From positions 1 to 56,554 of the forward strand of contig JACRGX010000023.1 of NCBI GenBank assembly GCA_016212185.1: a stretch of 56,554 nucleotides of DNA, given 5' to 3'. Shown piece by piece: positions 42,319 to 49,523 of the stretch; within the stretch, counting starts at the first letter, position 1, and each line of letters opens with the position of its first letter. The stretch is from Nitrospirota bacterium. Its GTDB lineage: Bacteria; Nitrospirota; Thermodesulfovibrionia; UBA6902; DSMQ01. The notes under the pieces are model-generated. The model had not been told where the DNA came from. It saw only the letters and a list, made by a program, of their open reading frames with translations, and made no database searches. Position numbers and translations under genes: made by a program.

Positions 42319-42732
42319 TTAGAAGAAAAGAAGATGGTGCATGTCTTCCATCATCTTATTAATCTCAGCAAAAGGTACAACCTTAACCTTCATGTCGGCT
42401 CCGAATTCTTCAGCATCCATTATAATATCATTTTCAGACAGTCCAAATTTTTCAAGGTCCTCCTTGCATACAAGAACATTCAGGTCTAGGAGAAGCGAAT
42501 TTTTAATATGCGACTCTGTGCTTGAAATATTGTAGTGCTCTGTTGCCTTTTGGTTTTTTATGCAGTTTAAAACCCCGTCGCCTATAAAGGCGAGGTCTGC
42601 CGTAACCAAATCGCCGTCCTTCAGATAAACCTCAACCGACTGGCTTGCGATTGCATGCGTCAGGGCCAGTTTCGGATTTTCAGTCTTGTAAGGCGGTCTC
42701 TGAACAATAAAACCCAATTTTGTAGTTGCCAT
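42319..42732 (-). CDS. DsrF/TusC-like sulfurtransferase-family protein
   Basis: 137 residues, DsrE/F-like fold: LGFIVQRPPYKTENPKLALT start and YLKDGDLVTADLAFIGDGV. Cys57 and Cys88 are the only cysteines. Order in the run suggests the DsrF/TusC place in a DsrEFH-like hexamer, but assignment within the family is uncertain. Confidence 0.72.
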   Translation of the reverse strand: MATTKLGFIVQRPPYKTENPKLALTHAIASQSVEVYLKDGDLVTADLAFIGDGVLNCIKNQKATEHYNISSTESHIKNSLLLDLNVLVCKEDLEKFGLSENDIIMDAEEFGADMKVKVVPFAEINKMMEDMHHLLFF

Positions 42733-42734
42733 TG

Positions 42735-43094
42735 TTACTCACCTCCTATATGAAGCACCCTGTCTGCATCAAAGGCGCTTGCAAGGTACCAGTCCATGCT
42801 GTGTCTTTTAAAACCTTCCATTGTGCCGTCCTTGTGATAGCCTCTGGCTTCTGCGCAGGCCTCGCAGGCAGTTGCGGTAAGCCCTTTGCCCATCAGCTCT
42901 TTCAGGGTTTTTTCAAGATGAGAGTAATCTTTAAATGCCCTCTGCCCTTTTATTGACAGCATGGTCCCGTTGCCTGAGACCCATAAATCAACCTTATGCC
43001 CCTTGTCTACAGCCGCCCCGGCAAGCTTTACGGCAAAATCAAGGCTCATGGAGCCGACAAGTGAAGAAAAACAACCAATCGTAAGTTTCCCCAT
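42735..43094 (-). CDS. DsrE/TusD-like sulfurtransferase-family protein
   Basis: 119 residues, DsrE fold. TATACEACAEARG gives Cys77 and Cys80; the first corresponds to the position of the active Cys of DsrE/TusD, within the CxxxARG-like context. It probably accepts persulfide sulfur and hands it to TusA or DsrC. Two bases before the next gene. Confidence 0.78.
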   Translation of the reverse strand: MGKLTIGCFSSLVGSMSLDFAVKLAGAAVDKGHKVDLWVSGNGTMLSIKGQRAFKDYSHLEKTLKELMGKGLTATACEACAEARGYHKDGTMEGFKRHSMDWYLASAFDADRVLHIGGE

Positions 43095-43107
43095 TTTCCA
43101 ATTCCTC

Positions 43108-43404
43108 CTATAACCAGACTGATTTTTCGTAGTTGTTGAATATCAGGTCAACCACATCGCTGTAATTTACGACCTTTATGCCGCTTGCAATATTGGAACT
43201 GCTCAAACCCCTTGTCTCAAGGTCTTCGGAGAGCGCATAAAAATCAGCAGACTTTTTAAGAAGCGGAGAAGCGCCGCCGTTTTCTTTTATGGCTGCATGA
43301 TATACGCCGTTTTGAATAAGTATTATGCCCAGCTTTTCAGCCTTCAGCCTGTCCAATGTGTCAACCGTATTCCTAAGGTCACTGACAAAAACAGCAAGTT
43401 TCAT
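43108..43404 (-). CDS. DsrH/TusB-like protein
   Basis: 98 residues, DsrH/TusB-like in size and in the LGIILIQNGVYHA strand-loop. It has no cysteine at all, so it lacks the Cys seen in canonical DsrH. Its place first in the run fits a DsrH-like structural subunit. Confidence 0.65.
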   Translation of the reverse strand: MKLAVFVSDLRNTVDTLDRLKAEKLGIILIQNGVYHAAIKENGGASPLLKKSADFYALSEDLETRGLSSSNIASGIKVVNYSDVVDLIFNNYEKSVWL

Positions 43405-43720
43405 AAAAATACCTCCTTAAATTGATATGTTGTCAAAAATTAACCACAAAGTGCACAGAGTGCTTAGCATTGCAAAATTATCAATTATCATTTCAAAATG
43501 CAAATTTTAAATGCTAACTTTGCAATGCTAAATTTACAATGAATATTTTTTCAGCGTTCTGGTTTGCCTATTATTTTTTTACAATTCTAACTATAAACAA
43601 GGCGTTTTACTTTATACTTTTAAGTGCCCTTTGTCAACAGCTTTTCTGCCTTATAATTTAATGTTATCGCCATATAAAACTACCTTAAAAATCACTTTAT
43701 GCTATAATAAATAATACATA
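43405..43720. other. 316-base spacer before the tmRNA gene
   Basis: No gene is seen. It holds a TTAACCACAAAGTGCACAGA repeat unit, then an AT-rich dispersed repeat with TTGCAAAATTATCAATTATC and similar words (also near 23149-23180 and 48076-48112). TATAAT at 43703-43708 is the likely ssrA -10 box. Confidence 0.5.
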
Positions 43721-43963
43721 GGGGGCGACAGGCCTCGACGGGGGTTATGAGGTCTACGCTGCATGCCGTGGCTCTGTCACCACGTAAAAAGGCAGAACAA
43801 AAACACAAAAGCCAATCACGAACTGGCACTTGCTGCTTAATTAAGCGGCACGCTTCCCTGAGACTGTCTGCGGCTCAGAAGAGGCGTCAGAAAGCGGGCT
43901 TGTCTGAAGGTATCCTCCCTTGACCTTTGGATGAAACTTAAGAGGGGGCCGGAATCAGTAAAG

Positions 43964-43981
43964 CCTGCCTGCCGGCAGACC
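43964..43981. mobile_element. partial mobile palindrome inside tmRNA
   Basis: CCTGCCTGCCGGCAGACC, matching 15 bases of the 20-bp palindrome at 33494-33513. It lies at the tip of a stem formed by GAATCAG (43952-43958) and CTGATTC (43981-43987), so the insertion lengthens a helix without opening it. Confidence 0.6.
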
Positions 43982-44052
43982 TGATTCTTAAACTTAAATA
44001 AGCAGGATACGCATGTAGACGCTTAGATGTAGTGCTTCCGGACCCGGGTTCA

Positions 44053-44071
44053 AATCCCGGCGCCTCCACCA
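44053..44071 (+). repeat. attL-like direct repeat (3' end of ssrA)
   Basis: AATCCCGGCGCCTCCACCA, the last 19 bases of tmRNA. It recurs exactly at 47968-47986. tmRNA 3' ends are a classic integration site for islands. Confidence 0.88.
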
Positions 44072-44182
44072 TCATCTCTTTTCCGCCATACCCTTGCTTC
44101 CGACAGCAATTTTTACGCTGGATTTTTCTTTTCCTTATCTCGCACTCCCAACACAGAAAAGGTTAAAGAATTCTCTGAAATA

Positions 44183-44224
44183 TATAATCCTATTTTGGGA
44201 TTATACCATAATAGGATATATACT
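44183..44224 (+). promoter_or_regulatory. promoter and operator-like repeats of the island regulator
   Basis: TTGGGA at 44195-44200, spacer 18, TATACT at 44219-44224; ATG seven bases later at 44232. Overlapping inverted half-sites: TATAATCC (44183-44190) with GGATTATA (44198-44205), and ATCCTATT (44187-44194) with AATAGGAT (44210-44217). Such paired operators around the promoter are what controller proteins of restriction systems use. Confidence 0.55.
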
Positions 44225-44231
44225 AAAAAAT

Positions 44232-44450
44232 ATGAGCAAATCAATTTATACAAAAGATTACAAGGAAATTATTAATCGCCTAAAACAAGCGAGAACTGAC
44301 GCGGGACTTTCTCAACAAGCAGTAGCCGATAAACTCGGGAAACCACAATCTTATGTTTCAAAAATTGAATCCGGTGAGAGACGGCTTGATGTCGCCGAGC
44401 TTAAAAAATTAACAGAACTTTATAAAAAGCCGGTATCTTATTTTATATAA
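44232..44450 (+). CDS. small XRE regulator, controller (C) protein-like
   Basis: 72 residues, essentially a single HTH: RLKQARTDAGLSQQAVADKL, then GKPQSYVSKIESGERRLDVA. Size and position directly before a restriction gene match C proteins, which delay nuclease expression when a system enters a new host. It starts close to the -10 box with no ribosome site. Next gene starts five bases after the stop. Confidence 0.75.
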   Translation: MSKSIYTKDYKEIINRLKQARTDAGLSQQAVADKLGKPQSYVSKIESGERRLDVAELKKLTELYKKPVSYFI

Positions 44451-44455
44451 TCACC

Positions 44456-45163
44456 ATGCTGTTAAATAAATTTGAAAAATTTCTACGAGCGGTTGATCTT
44501 AAGGCATATAGAGAAAAATACATGCCGATTAAGATTGTGGAAATGAATTTACCTAAAAATATTCAAGCAATTGAGCTGTTATATCGTGTATATTGGGACA
44601 AAAAGGAATTTATCGATTTTGAGAATTTTTATAAAATTTATGAAAAGGAAAAAGTGCGAGATCTCCACAAATTTCAAAAAAAGACCGGCATGTGCGCAAA
44701 GTGCTTTAAAAAAGGAATAAGGGCAAGAACATACAGAACATGGGCAGGACTAATTACACAAATTCACGCAGGGTATGTTGCCGAACAAGTATTTGGTCCC
44801 AACACTATAAAAATGTCAGAGGAACTGGACCGTCAAGGCGCTGATATTCAAGTAAATTATAAAGGAATTATTCTTAATTATGATGTGAAAAAGATAGCAA
44901 ACACGGGGGTAATGGGGCGCGGGCATACTCCAAAACGTCCAATTCCAGGAGAAAAGATTCCCATTCGGTATGAGGTTCCAAACCTTGATGTTATTTTATA
45001 TCCAAAAAAGAAAAGAGAAGAGGGATATAAGAAAGCGTATACTGATTTTGCTAATAAGTACATAGAAACCAAAATGCTTGCTGTATTTCCAAACGGTTTT
45101 GTTGTCTTTACACCCCATATCTTTGAGCAAAAGAAAAACGAGGTAGACCAATCATCAAAATAA
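44456..45163 (+). CDS. probable type II restriction endonuclease
   Basis: 235 residues. The core ELDRQGADIQVNYKGIILNY followed by DVKK fits a PD-(D/E)XK site, with an Asp in GADI and Asp-Val-Lys after a strand. A CAKCFKKG segment at about 80 holds two Cys. I cannot assign a specificity. Pairing with a methyltransferase (tail-to-tail, nine-base overlap) and a C-like protein supports the call. Confidence 0.65.
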   Translation: MLLNKFEKFLRAVDLKAYREKYMPIKIVEMNLPKNIQAIELLYRVYWDKKEFIDFENFYKIYEKEKVRDLHKFQKKTGMCAKCFKKGIRARTYRTWAGLITQIHAGYVAEQVFGPNTIKMSEELDRQGADIQVNYKGIILNYDVKKIANTGVMGRGHTPKRPIPGEKIPIRYEVPNLDVILYPKKKREEGYKKAYTDFANKYIETKMLAVFPNGFVVFTPHIFEQKKNEVDQSSK

Positions 45164-46675
45164 TTTCGGTACAACCTTTGTGCTATCTATCATCTTTTCC
45201 GCCATTCGCACATAATCTGGATTAATCTCAAAACCAATATATGATTGCCCTAATTCTTTGGCGGCAACACATTCTGAACCTGTACCCACAAATGGCACTA
45301 AGACAACGCCGTCTTTTTTAGGCATAGCTGATCTAATTAATTTTTTCGAAAGTTCAAGTGGTTTTTGTGTCGGGTGTTTCATAATTTCGTGACCGTTGTG
45401 TTTTTGCAATTGCCGCGGTTCAAAAACACTATCGCAAGTTTTACACAAAAACCACCTCTCAATCATTCCGGCCCCACCTGCCAAAGCTGCGACCTTGATG
45501 ACATCTCGCGGTAATGCGCCACCCTCATGGGCATTATAAACAGTTTCTATTCCACTCTTGCTAAATCTGCCAACTGTTCCTTTTCGTACCTTTCCAGCTG
45601 CTCCATTCAAAAATCCTTCCGTATATGGTTCTCTCACTTCATCTCTATTAAAAATTGGGGTGTCTTTCCATGCGCAGATAATTGCTTCATGGCTTCTCTG
45701 CCAAAAATTAAGAGAGGCAACATTTTTATTCGTATAGTGCCAAATAAGCCAGCGTTTGTTTATAGGAATTTCAATAGAAAGATAAGCTAAAATTTCACTA
45801 AAGCCGTAAATAAACATTGTCCCAGTTGGTTTCATTGTTCGGATGCTTTCACTGATCCATTCTTTACACCACGCAACATATTCGCTCAATTCTCGTTTAT
45901 CAAGATTGTTCCCAAAATCTTTGCCGATATTGTAGGGCGGATCAATTACTACGACATCGCAACTTTCGTCAGGAAGTTTTTTAAGTTCTGCGAGTGCATC
46001 GCCTAAAATTATTTTGTTTAATGGAAGCGTCTTGTTTCTTTTTAACGAGGATGTTGTCAATAACTCCTCTACATGTTGTGACTCGTTTTGTATGACGTCA
46101 ATAACAATACCTTGAACCTGTATATCTCGATCTTTCCTTATAATAATCGGTTCGTATGCGCTATTTGCCGGCTGAAGCCGAATCTGATTACGCTCTTTAT
46201 AAAATTTTTTAAGCGTCGCCTCATAATTATCTATTAAAGCAACCACCCTTTGTCCATTTTCAGCAACTTCTTGTTGTTTAACCAAGACAACATCGCCGTC
46301 TTTTATATTTTCGTCAATCATACTATTTCCGCTCACTCGCAAGGCGTAGAAATCGCCATTTTGGGGTAATTTTGTTTTGGCTACTGCTATAAACTCATTT
46401 TGGCGAATTGCTTCAATGGGTTCACCGGCGGCAATAGTTCCCAAGAGAGGGATTTTTACCAAATATTCCTTTTCTGGAATGCTAATTGCGCGCGCCCTAT
46501 TCTTTAACCTTTCCAAATAACCCTCTTTTTTTAACTTAGATATATGAAAATGGGCAGTAGAAACCGAGGAAAGCTTAAAATGCTTACATATCTCCTCAAG
46601 AGACGGTGCGTAGCCCTTCTTTTTTGAGTAAGATTTTACGAAGTCAAGGACTTCTTTTTGTTTTTTTGTAATCAT
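45155..46675 (-). CDS. LexA repressor fused to a beta-class DNA methyltransferase
   Basis: 506 residues in one unbroken frame. Residues 1-65: LexA winged HTH (KQKEVLDFVKSYSKKKGYAP, then SVSTAHFHISKLKKEGYL). Residues 70-200: S24 self-cleaving domain with the Ala83-Gly84 scissile bond (GTIAAGEP), Ser118 (RVSGNSM) and Lys156 (ATLKKF), so the dyad is intact. Residues about 215-500: methyltransferase with motif IV DPPYN (245-249), HPTQKP, and motif I FVGTGSECVAAKELG near the C-terminus, the beta order. It likely methylates adenine-N6 or cytosine-N4 and protects the island's restriction site. It could repress its own promoter and lose its DNA-binding part on DNA damage. Confidence 0.88.
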   Translation of the reverse strand: MITKKQKEVLDFVKSYSKKKGYAPSLEEICKHFKLSSVSTAHFHISKLKKEGYLERLKNRARAISIPEKEYLVKIPLLGTIAAGEPIEAIRQNEFIAVAKTKLPQNGDFYALRVSGNSMIDENIKDGDVVLVKQQEVAENGQRVVALIDNYEATLKKFYKERNQIRLQPANSAYEPIIIRKDRDIQVQGIVIDVIQNESQHVEELLTTSSLKRNKTLPLNKIILGDALAELKKLPDESCDVVVIDPPYNIGKDFGNNLDKRELSEYVAWCKEWISESIRTMKPTGTMFIYGFSEILAYLSIEIPINKRWLIWHYTNKNVASLNFWQRSHEAIICAWKDTPIFNRDEVREPYTEGFLNGAAGKVRKGTVGRFSKSGIETVYNAHEGGALPRDVIKVAALAGGAGMIERWFLCKTCDSVFEPRQLQKHNGHEIMKHPTQKPLELSKKLIRSAMPKKDGVVLVPFVGTGSECVAAKELGQSYIGFEINPDYVRMAEKMIDSTKVVPKLF

Positions 46676-46679
46676 AGAC

Positions 46680-46730
46680 TTGAAAATTTTTTATATTCTT
46701 TAGTATAATCGAAACAAAATAGAAAATCAA
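46680..46730. promoter_or_regulatory. overlapping divergent promoters with an inverted repeat
   Basis: Minus strand: TTGATT (46730-46725), 17 bases, TATACT (46707-46702) for the LexA-methyltransferase gene. Plus strand: TTGAAA (46680-46685), 18 bases, TATAAT (46704-46709) for the CD-NTase gene. An inverted repeat TTATATT-CTTT-AGTATAA (46691-46708) covers both -10 boxes, a good site for the LexA part. Confidence 0.6.
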
Positions 46731-46752
46731 AGCCAAGTTATCCCAAACCATA

Positions 46753-47904
46753 ATGAACATATCAGAAGAACAACTAAGTCGGTGGGCAAAAGCACCAAGC
46801 GAAACAGAAGAAGGAAAGTGCCAAAATACTATAAACAGGATTACGGAAATCGTGAAAAATAAATTTGGCAATGATGTTTCAGTGTTTTTACAAGGTTCAT
46901 ATCGCAACCGGACAAATGTCAGACAAGATAGCGATGTGGATATAGTCGTTTTACATAAGAGCTATTATTTTCCTGATGTTGGTGGGTTATCAGAATCCGA
47001 TAAGACAGCTTATTGGAAAAATTTCACTGAATCCAATTACACATTTCCCCAATTCAAAAATGATATTCATGCTTTACTGAAAGATACTTTCGGGACAAGT
47101 ATGGTAACCAGAAAAAATAAATGTATTAGAGTAAATGGTAATGATTATAGGGTAAACGCTGATGTTGTTCCTTGTTTTGTCCATAAACGATTTTGCGCGC
47201 TCTCATCTGTAGAGGTGGAGGGTGTTGAGTTAGTCTCTGATGCTGGTATTCATATTCATAGTTTTCCGAAACAACATTATGATAATGGTGTTACAAAAAA
47301 CAACGATACCGAAAAAATGTATAAATCAGTGGCGCGTATTCTTAAAAATATTCGGAATGAACTTATGGGTCAAGGAACTATCTTGCCCAACAGTATGCCC
47401 TCTTTCTTTCTTGAATGCCTGGTTTGGAATGTTTTACCGAACACTCTTTTCAAGAAAAGCACTTACACTGCAACAACAAGGGCTGTTATTGCTACAATTT
47501 GGAATGAAATGAGAGAACCTGAAAAGGCAAATAACTACGCTGAGATTAGTGATCTGAAGTGGTTGTTTAGGGGTAACCCCAATAGGACACATCAGCAGGC
47601 TTTGGAAATTTCGCAAACCTTCTCAAAAATCTTTGTGTACGCTTACTATGAGCGATCACAATCGGAAAGTGTGGTCGCAAATTTTGCTGAACTAAATAGT
47701 GAAAATTATCTGTTTTACACTTACGACAGTGCGCCAAATTCACTAAAATCTGGTGCAATGCAAGCACACAAAGGTACTGTCAAACTTAAGTATTTATCGA
47801 ATGAGAACAAGCTTATCGGCACATACTTCAATAGTATTGGAAATAGTGGTGAAGTAGATTTTGAGTTTGAACAAAATGCTTTGATAGGAAGGTTTGCGAA
47901 ATAA
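46753..47904 (+). CDS. cGAS/DncV-like nucleotidyltransferase (CD-NTase)
   Basis: 383 residues. VFLQGSYRNRTNVRQDSDVD gives the Gly48-Ser49 motif and the metal-binding Asp61 and Asp63; NADVVPC gives the third acid, Asp137. This is the SMODS/CD-NTase active site that makes cyclic oligonucleotide signals in CBASS. Helical OAS-like region at about 170-310. The last about 60 residues are strand-rich (KGTVKLKYL, LIGTYFNS, GEVDFEFEQN). No CBASS effector gene lies next to it. Divergent from the LexA-methyltransferase gene. Confidence 0.72.
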   Translation: MNISEEQLSRWAKAPSETEEGKCQNTINRITEIVKNKFGNDVSVFLQGSYRNRTNVRQDSDVDIVVLHKSYYFPDVGGLSESDKTAYWKNFTESNYTFPQFKNDIHALLKDTFGTSMVTRKNKCIRVNGNDYRVNADVVPCFVHKRFCALSSVEVEGVELVSDAGIHIHSFPKQHYDNGVTKNNDTEKMYKSVARILKNIRNELMGQGTILPNSMPSFFLECLVWNVLPNTLFKKSTYTATTRAVIATIWNEMREPEKANNYAEISDLKWLFRGNPNRTHQQALEISQTFSKIFVYAYYERSQSESVVANFAELNSENYLFYTYDSAPNSLKSGAMQAHKGTVKLKYLSNENKLIGTYFNSIGNSGEVDFEFEQNALIGRFAK

Positions 47905-47967
47905 GTCTGCTGAAAAAATTGGAAGCCCAAACAAATGCGTGGCGTGAGGAGGGGGTTTTGGAGGAGG

Positions 47968-47986
47968 AATCCCGGCGCCTCCACCA
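47968..47986 (+). repeat. attR-like direct repeat
   Basis: AATCCCGGCGCCTCCACCA, exact copy of the tmRNA end at 44053-44071, with different bases on both sides (G before and AT after, versus A before and TC after). Confidence 0.88.
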
Positions 47987-48143
47987 ATACTGAAAGTTAA
48001 GAGTTATAAGTTAAAAGTTATGAAACACAATCCTCGCAACCTGCATAACGGCATATATGCCTTATCCAAATCATCTCAAATTGCAAAATTAACAATTATC
48101 ATTTCAAATTAATCTTCACTGTGGCAAGACCACGTGGAATACG

Positions 48144-48159
48144 CCTGCCGGCAGGCAGG
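48144..48159. mobile_element. 16-bp form of the mobile palindrome
   Basis: CCTGCCGGCAGGCAGG between GTGGAATACGC and TCGCTATCCATTT. The related repeat at 52711-52744 reads GGGAATACGC directly followed by TCGTTGTCCATTT, so the palindrome is an insertion here. Confidence 0.65.
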
Positions 48160-48283
48160 CTCGCTATCCATTTGAGTGCTTTTCATTGTCATCAAATGAT
48201 AATTTTGCATTGATAATTGATCATTGCATACTGTTTCTTTCACTCTTGCATCTTGCATCCTTTATCATGTATCTTATTCTACT

Positions 48284-49501
48284 ATGGCACGACAGAAAGT
48301 CTTAGCAATAGTCTTGGCAGGCGGAAGGGGCAACAGGCTCTTTCCCCTCACATTTGAGCGGTCAAAACCTGCTGTCCCTTTTGGCGGACGCTACCGTATA
48401 ATTGACTTTGTATTAAGCAATCTCATCAACTCCAGAATATTTTCCATTTACCTCCTTGTGCAGTACAAATCCCAGTCCCTGATAGAGTATGTGAGGGAAA
48501 ACTGGGTCTTGTCATCCATCATACAGGATCATTTTGTCACTGTAGTCCCACCGCAGATGCGCATCGGACCGGAGTGGTTTCAGGGCACTGCCGATGCGGT
48601 TTTTCAGAATCTCAATCTTATCCGCCAGCACAAACCCGACCTCGTGGCAATCTTTGGCGCCGACCACATATACCGCATGGACATACGCCAGATGATTGAC
48701 TTCCATGTCCAGAATAATGCCGATGTTACTGTGGCTGCGAGACCCATACCCATAAGCGAGGGCAGTTCCTTCGGCATTATTGCCGCTGACAACGACGGCC
48801 GGATTAAGGGCTTTGAGGAAAAACCGGCAAAGCCGACCCCTATACCGCACGACCCAAAGCACGCATACTGTTCCATGGGCAATTACCTTTTTAATACAGA
48901 CGTGCTTATTGATGCGCTTGTGGATGCGCAGAAAAACAGACAGCATGATTTCGGCGCTTATGTAATTCCAAATCTCGTAAAAACAAAACAACTCTTCGCC
49001 TATAACTTCTCCACAAATGTTATCAAAGGCATTAAGCCTTATGAGGAAAAAGGGTACTGGAGGGACGTCGGGACCATTAAGGCTTACTGGGAAGCGCATC
49101 AGGACTTGCTCGGCGAAAAACCTGTTTTCGACATCCATAATGAACTCTGGCCCATCCAACCATCTTACAGTAAAATGCCTCCTGCAAAAATATTAAGCGG
49201 CGAGATTGTAAACAGCATGATTTCCTCAGGCGCGCTTATAAAAAATGCTCAGATAGTAAATTCAATCATAAGGCGCGGCGTTACCATTGAAGACGGTGTT
49301 GAGGTCAGAGATTCAATCATCATGGACCGCGTAACGCTCAAAAAAGGCTGCCGGTTAAACAAGGTCATCGTGGACTGCTGCAATGTAATTGAAGAGGGCG
49401 TTCATATCGGAGAAGGCAGTAAAGAGCATTACATGCGGGCGCACATGGACAATTCGGGCATTACGGTCATTGCAAGCGAGATGCAGTCAGCAAAGCTGTA
49501 G
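48284..49501 (+). CDS. glgC: glucose-1-phosphate adenylyltransferase
   Basis: 405 residues. IVLAGGRGNRLFPLTFERSK is the nucleotide-binding loop, KPAVPFGGRYRIIDF the activator/substrate region, WFQGTADAV and GADHIYRMD the sugar-nucleotide core, and a left-handed beta-helix C-terminal domain follows (IVNSIIRRGVTIEDG). It makes ADP-glucose for glycogen. The ATG at 48284 fits the family start ARQKVLAIVLAGG; upstream in-frame codons are spacer. Confidence 0.92.
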   Translation: MARQKVLAIVLAGGRGNRLFPLTFERSKPAVPFGGRYRIIDFVLSNLINSRIFSIYLLVQYKSQSLIEYVRENWVLSSIIQDHFVTVVPPQMRIGPEWFQGTADAVFQNLNLIRQHKPDLVAIFGADHIYRMDIRQMIDFHVQNNADVTVAARPIPISEGSSFGIIAADNDGRIKGFEEKPAKPTPIPHDPKHAYCSMGNYLFNTDVLIDALVDAQKNRQHDFGAYVIPNLVKTKQLFAYNFSTNVIKGIKPYEEKGYWRDVGTIKAYWEAHQDLLGEKPVFDIHNELWPIQPSYSKMPPAKILSGEIVNSMISSGALIKNAQIVNSIIRRGVTIEDGVEVRDSIIMDRVTLKKGCRLNKVIVDCCNVIEEGVHIGEGSKEHYMRAHMDNSGITVIASEMQSAKL

Positions 49502-49523
49502 GATTTAAGGCTCGCACAAAAGG

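Larger units (their letters stand above)
43721..44071 (+). ncRNA. ssrA: transfer-messenger RNA (tmRNA)
   Basis: Starts GGGGGCGACAGGCCTCGACG, the typical tmRNA 5' end; GGGGGCG pairs with CGCCTCC near the 3' end, which is followed by the discriminator A and encoded CCA. The T-arm reads GGGTTCAAATCCCGG. The tag reading frame ends GCC AAT CAC GAA CTG GCA CTT GCT GCT TAA, i.e. ANHELALAA, preceded perhaps by further codons (start of the tag uncertain). A stem GAATCAG/CTGATTC has taken in a partial mobile palindrome at 43964-43981. It rescues stalled ribosomes. Confidence 0.95.
44072..47986. mobile_element. 3.9-kb integrase-less genomic island in ssrA
   Basis: Bounded by 19-bp direct repeats, AT-rich compared with neighbours, and carrying only defence-type genes: C-protein-like HTH, restriction endonuclease, LexA-methyltransferase and CD-NTase. 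No recombinase gene is present, so it would need a helper or has lost its integrase. The host tmRNA end is regenerated at the left boundary. Confidence 0.82.
47905..48283. other. spacer: island right end and repeat mosaic before glgC
   Basis: 47905-47967 is the island end; one frame reads SLLKKLEAQTNAWREEG and could be a remnant of a lost gene. After the att repeat come AGTTAAG/AGTTATA/AGTTAAA/AGTTATG heptads (about 47996-48022), an AT-rich dispersed repeat, a GCAAGACCAC...GGAATACGC repeat broken by a palindrome (48144-48159), and a TTGCAT/TATTCT pair near the glgC start. Confidence 0.5.

Noticed and set aside
44094-44231. N-terminal extension of the island HTH protein
   Set aside because: The added residues cover the promoter and operator repeats and have no domain; the ATG at 44232 fits the HTH.
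44072-47986. An integrase gene inside the ssrA island
   Set aside because: No recombinase-like ORF exists between the repeats; a short open frame at the right end is too small to call.
48224-48283. Upstream start for glgC
   Set aside because: The extra 20 codons come from spacer repeats and do not fit the family N-terminus.
48512-49159. 215-codon minus-strand ORF inside glgC
   Set aside because: Mirror of the glgC frame; no start signal and no family.
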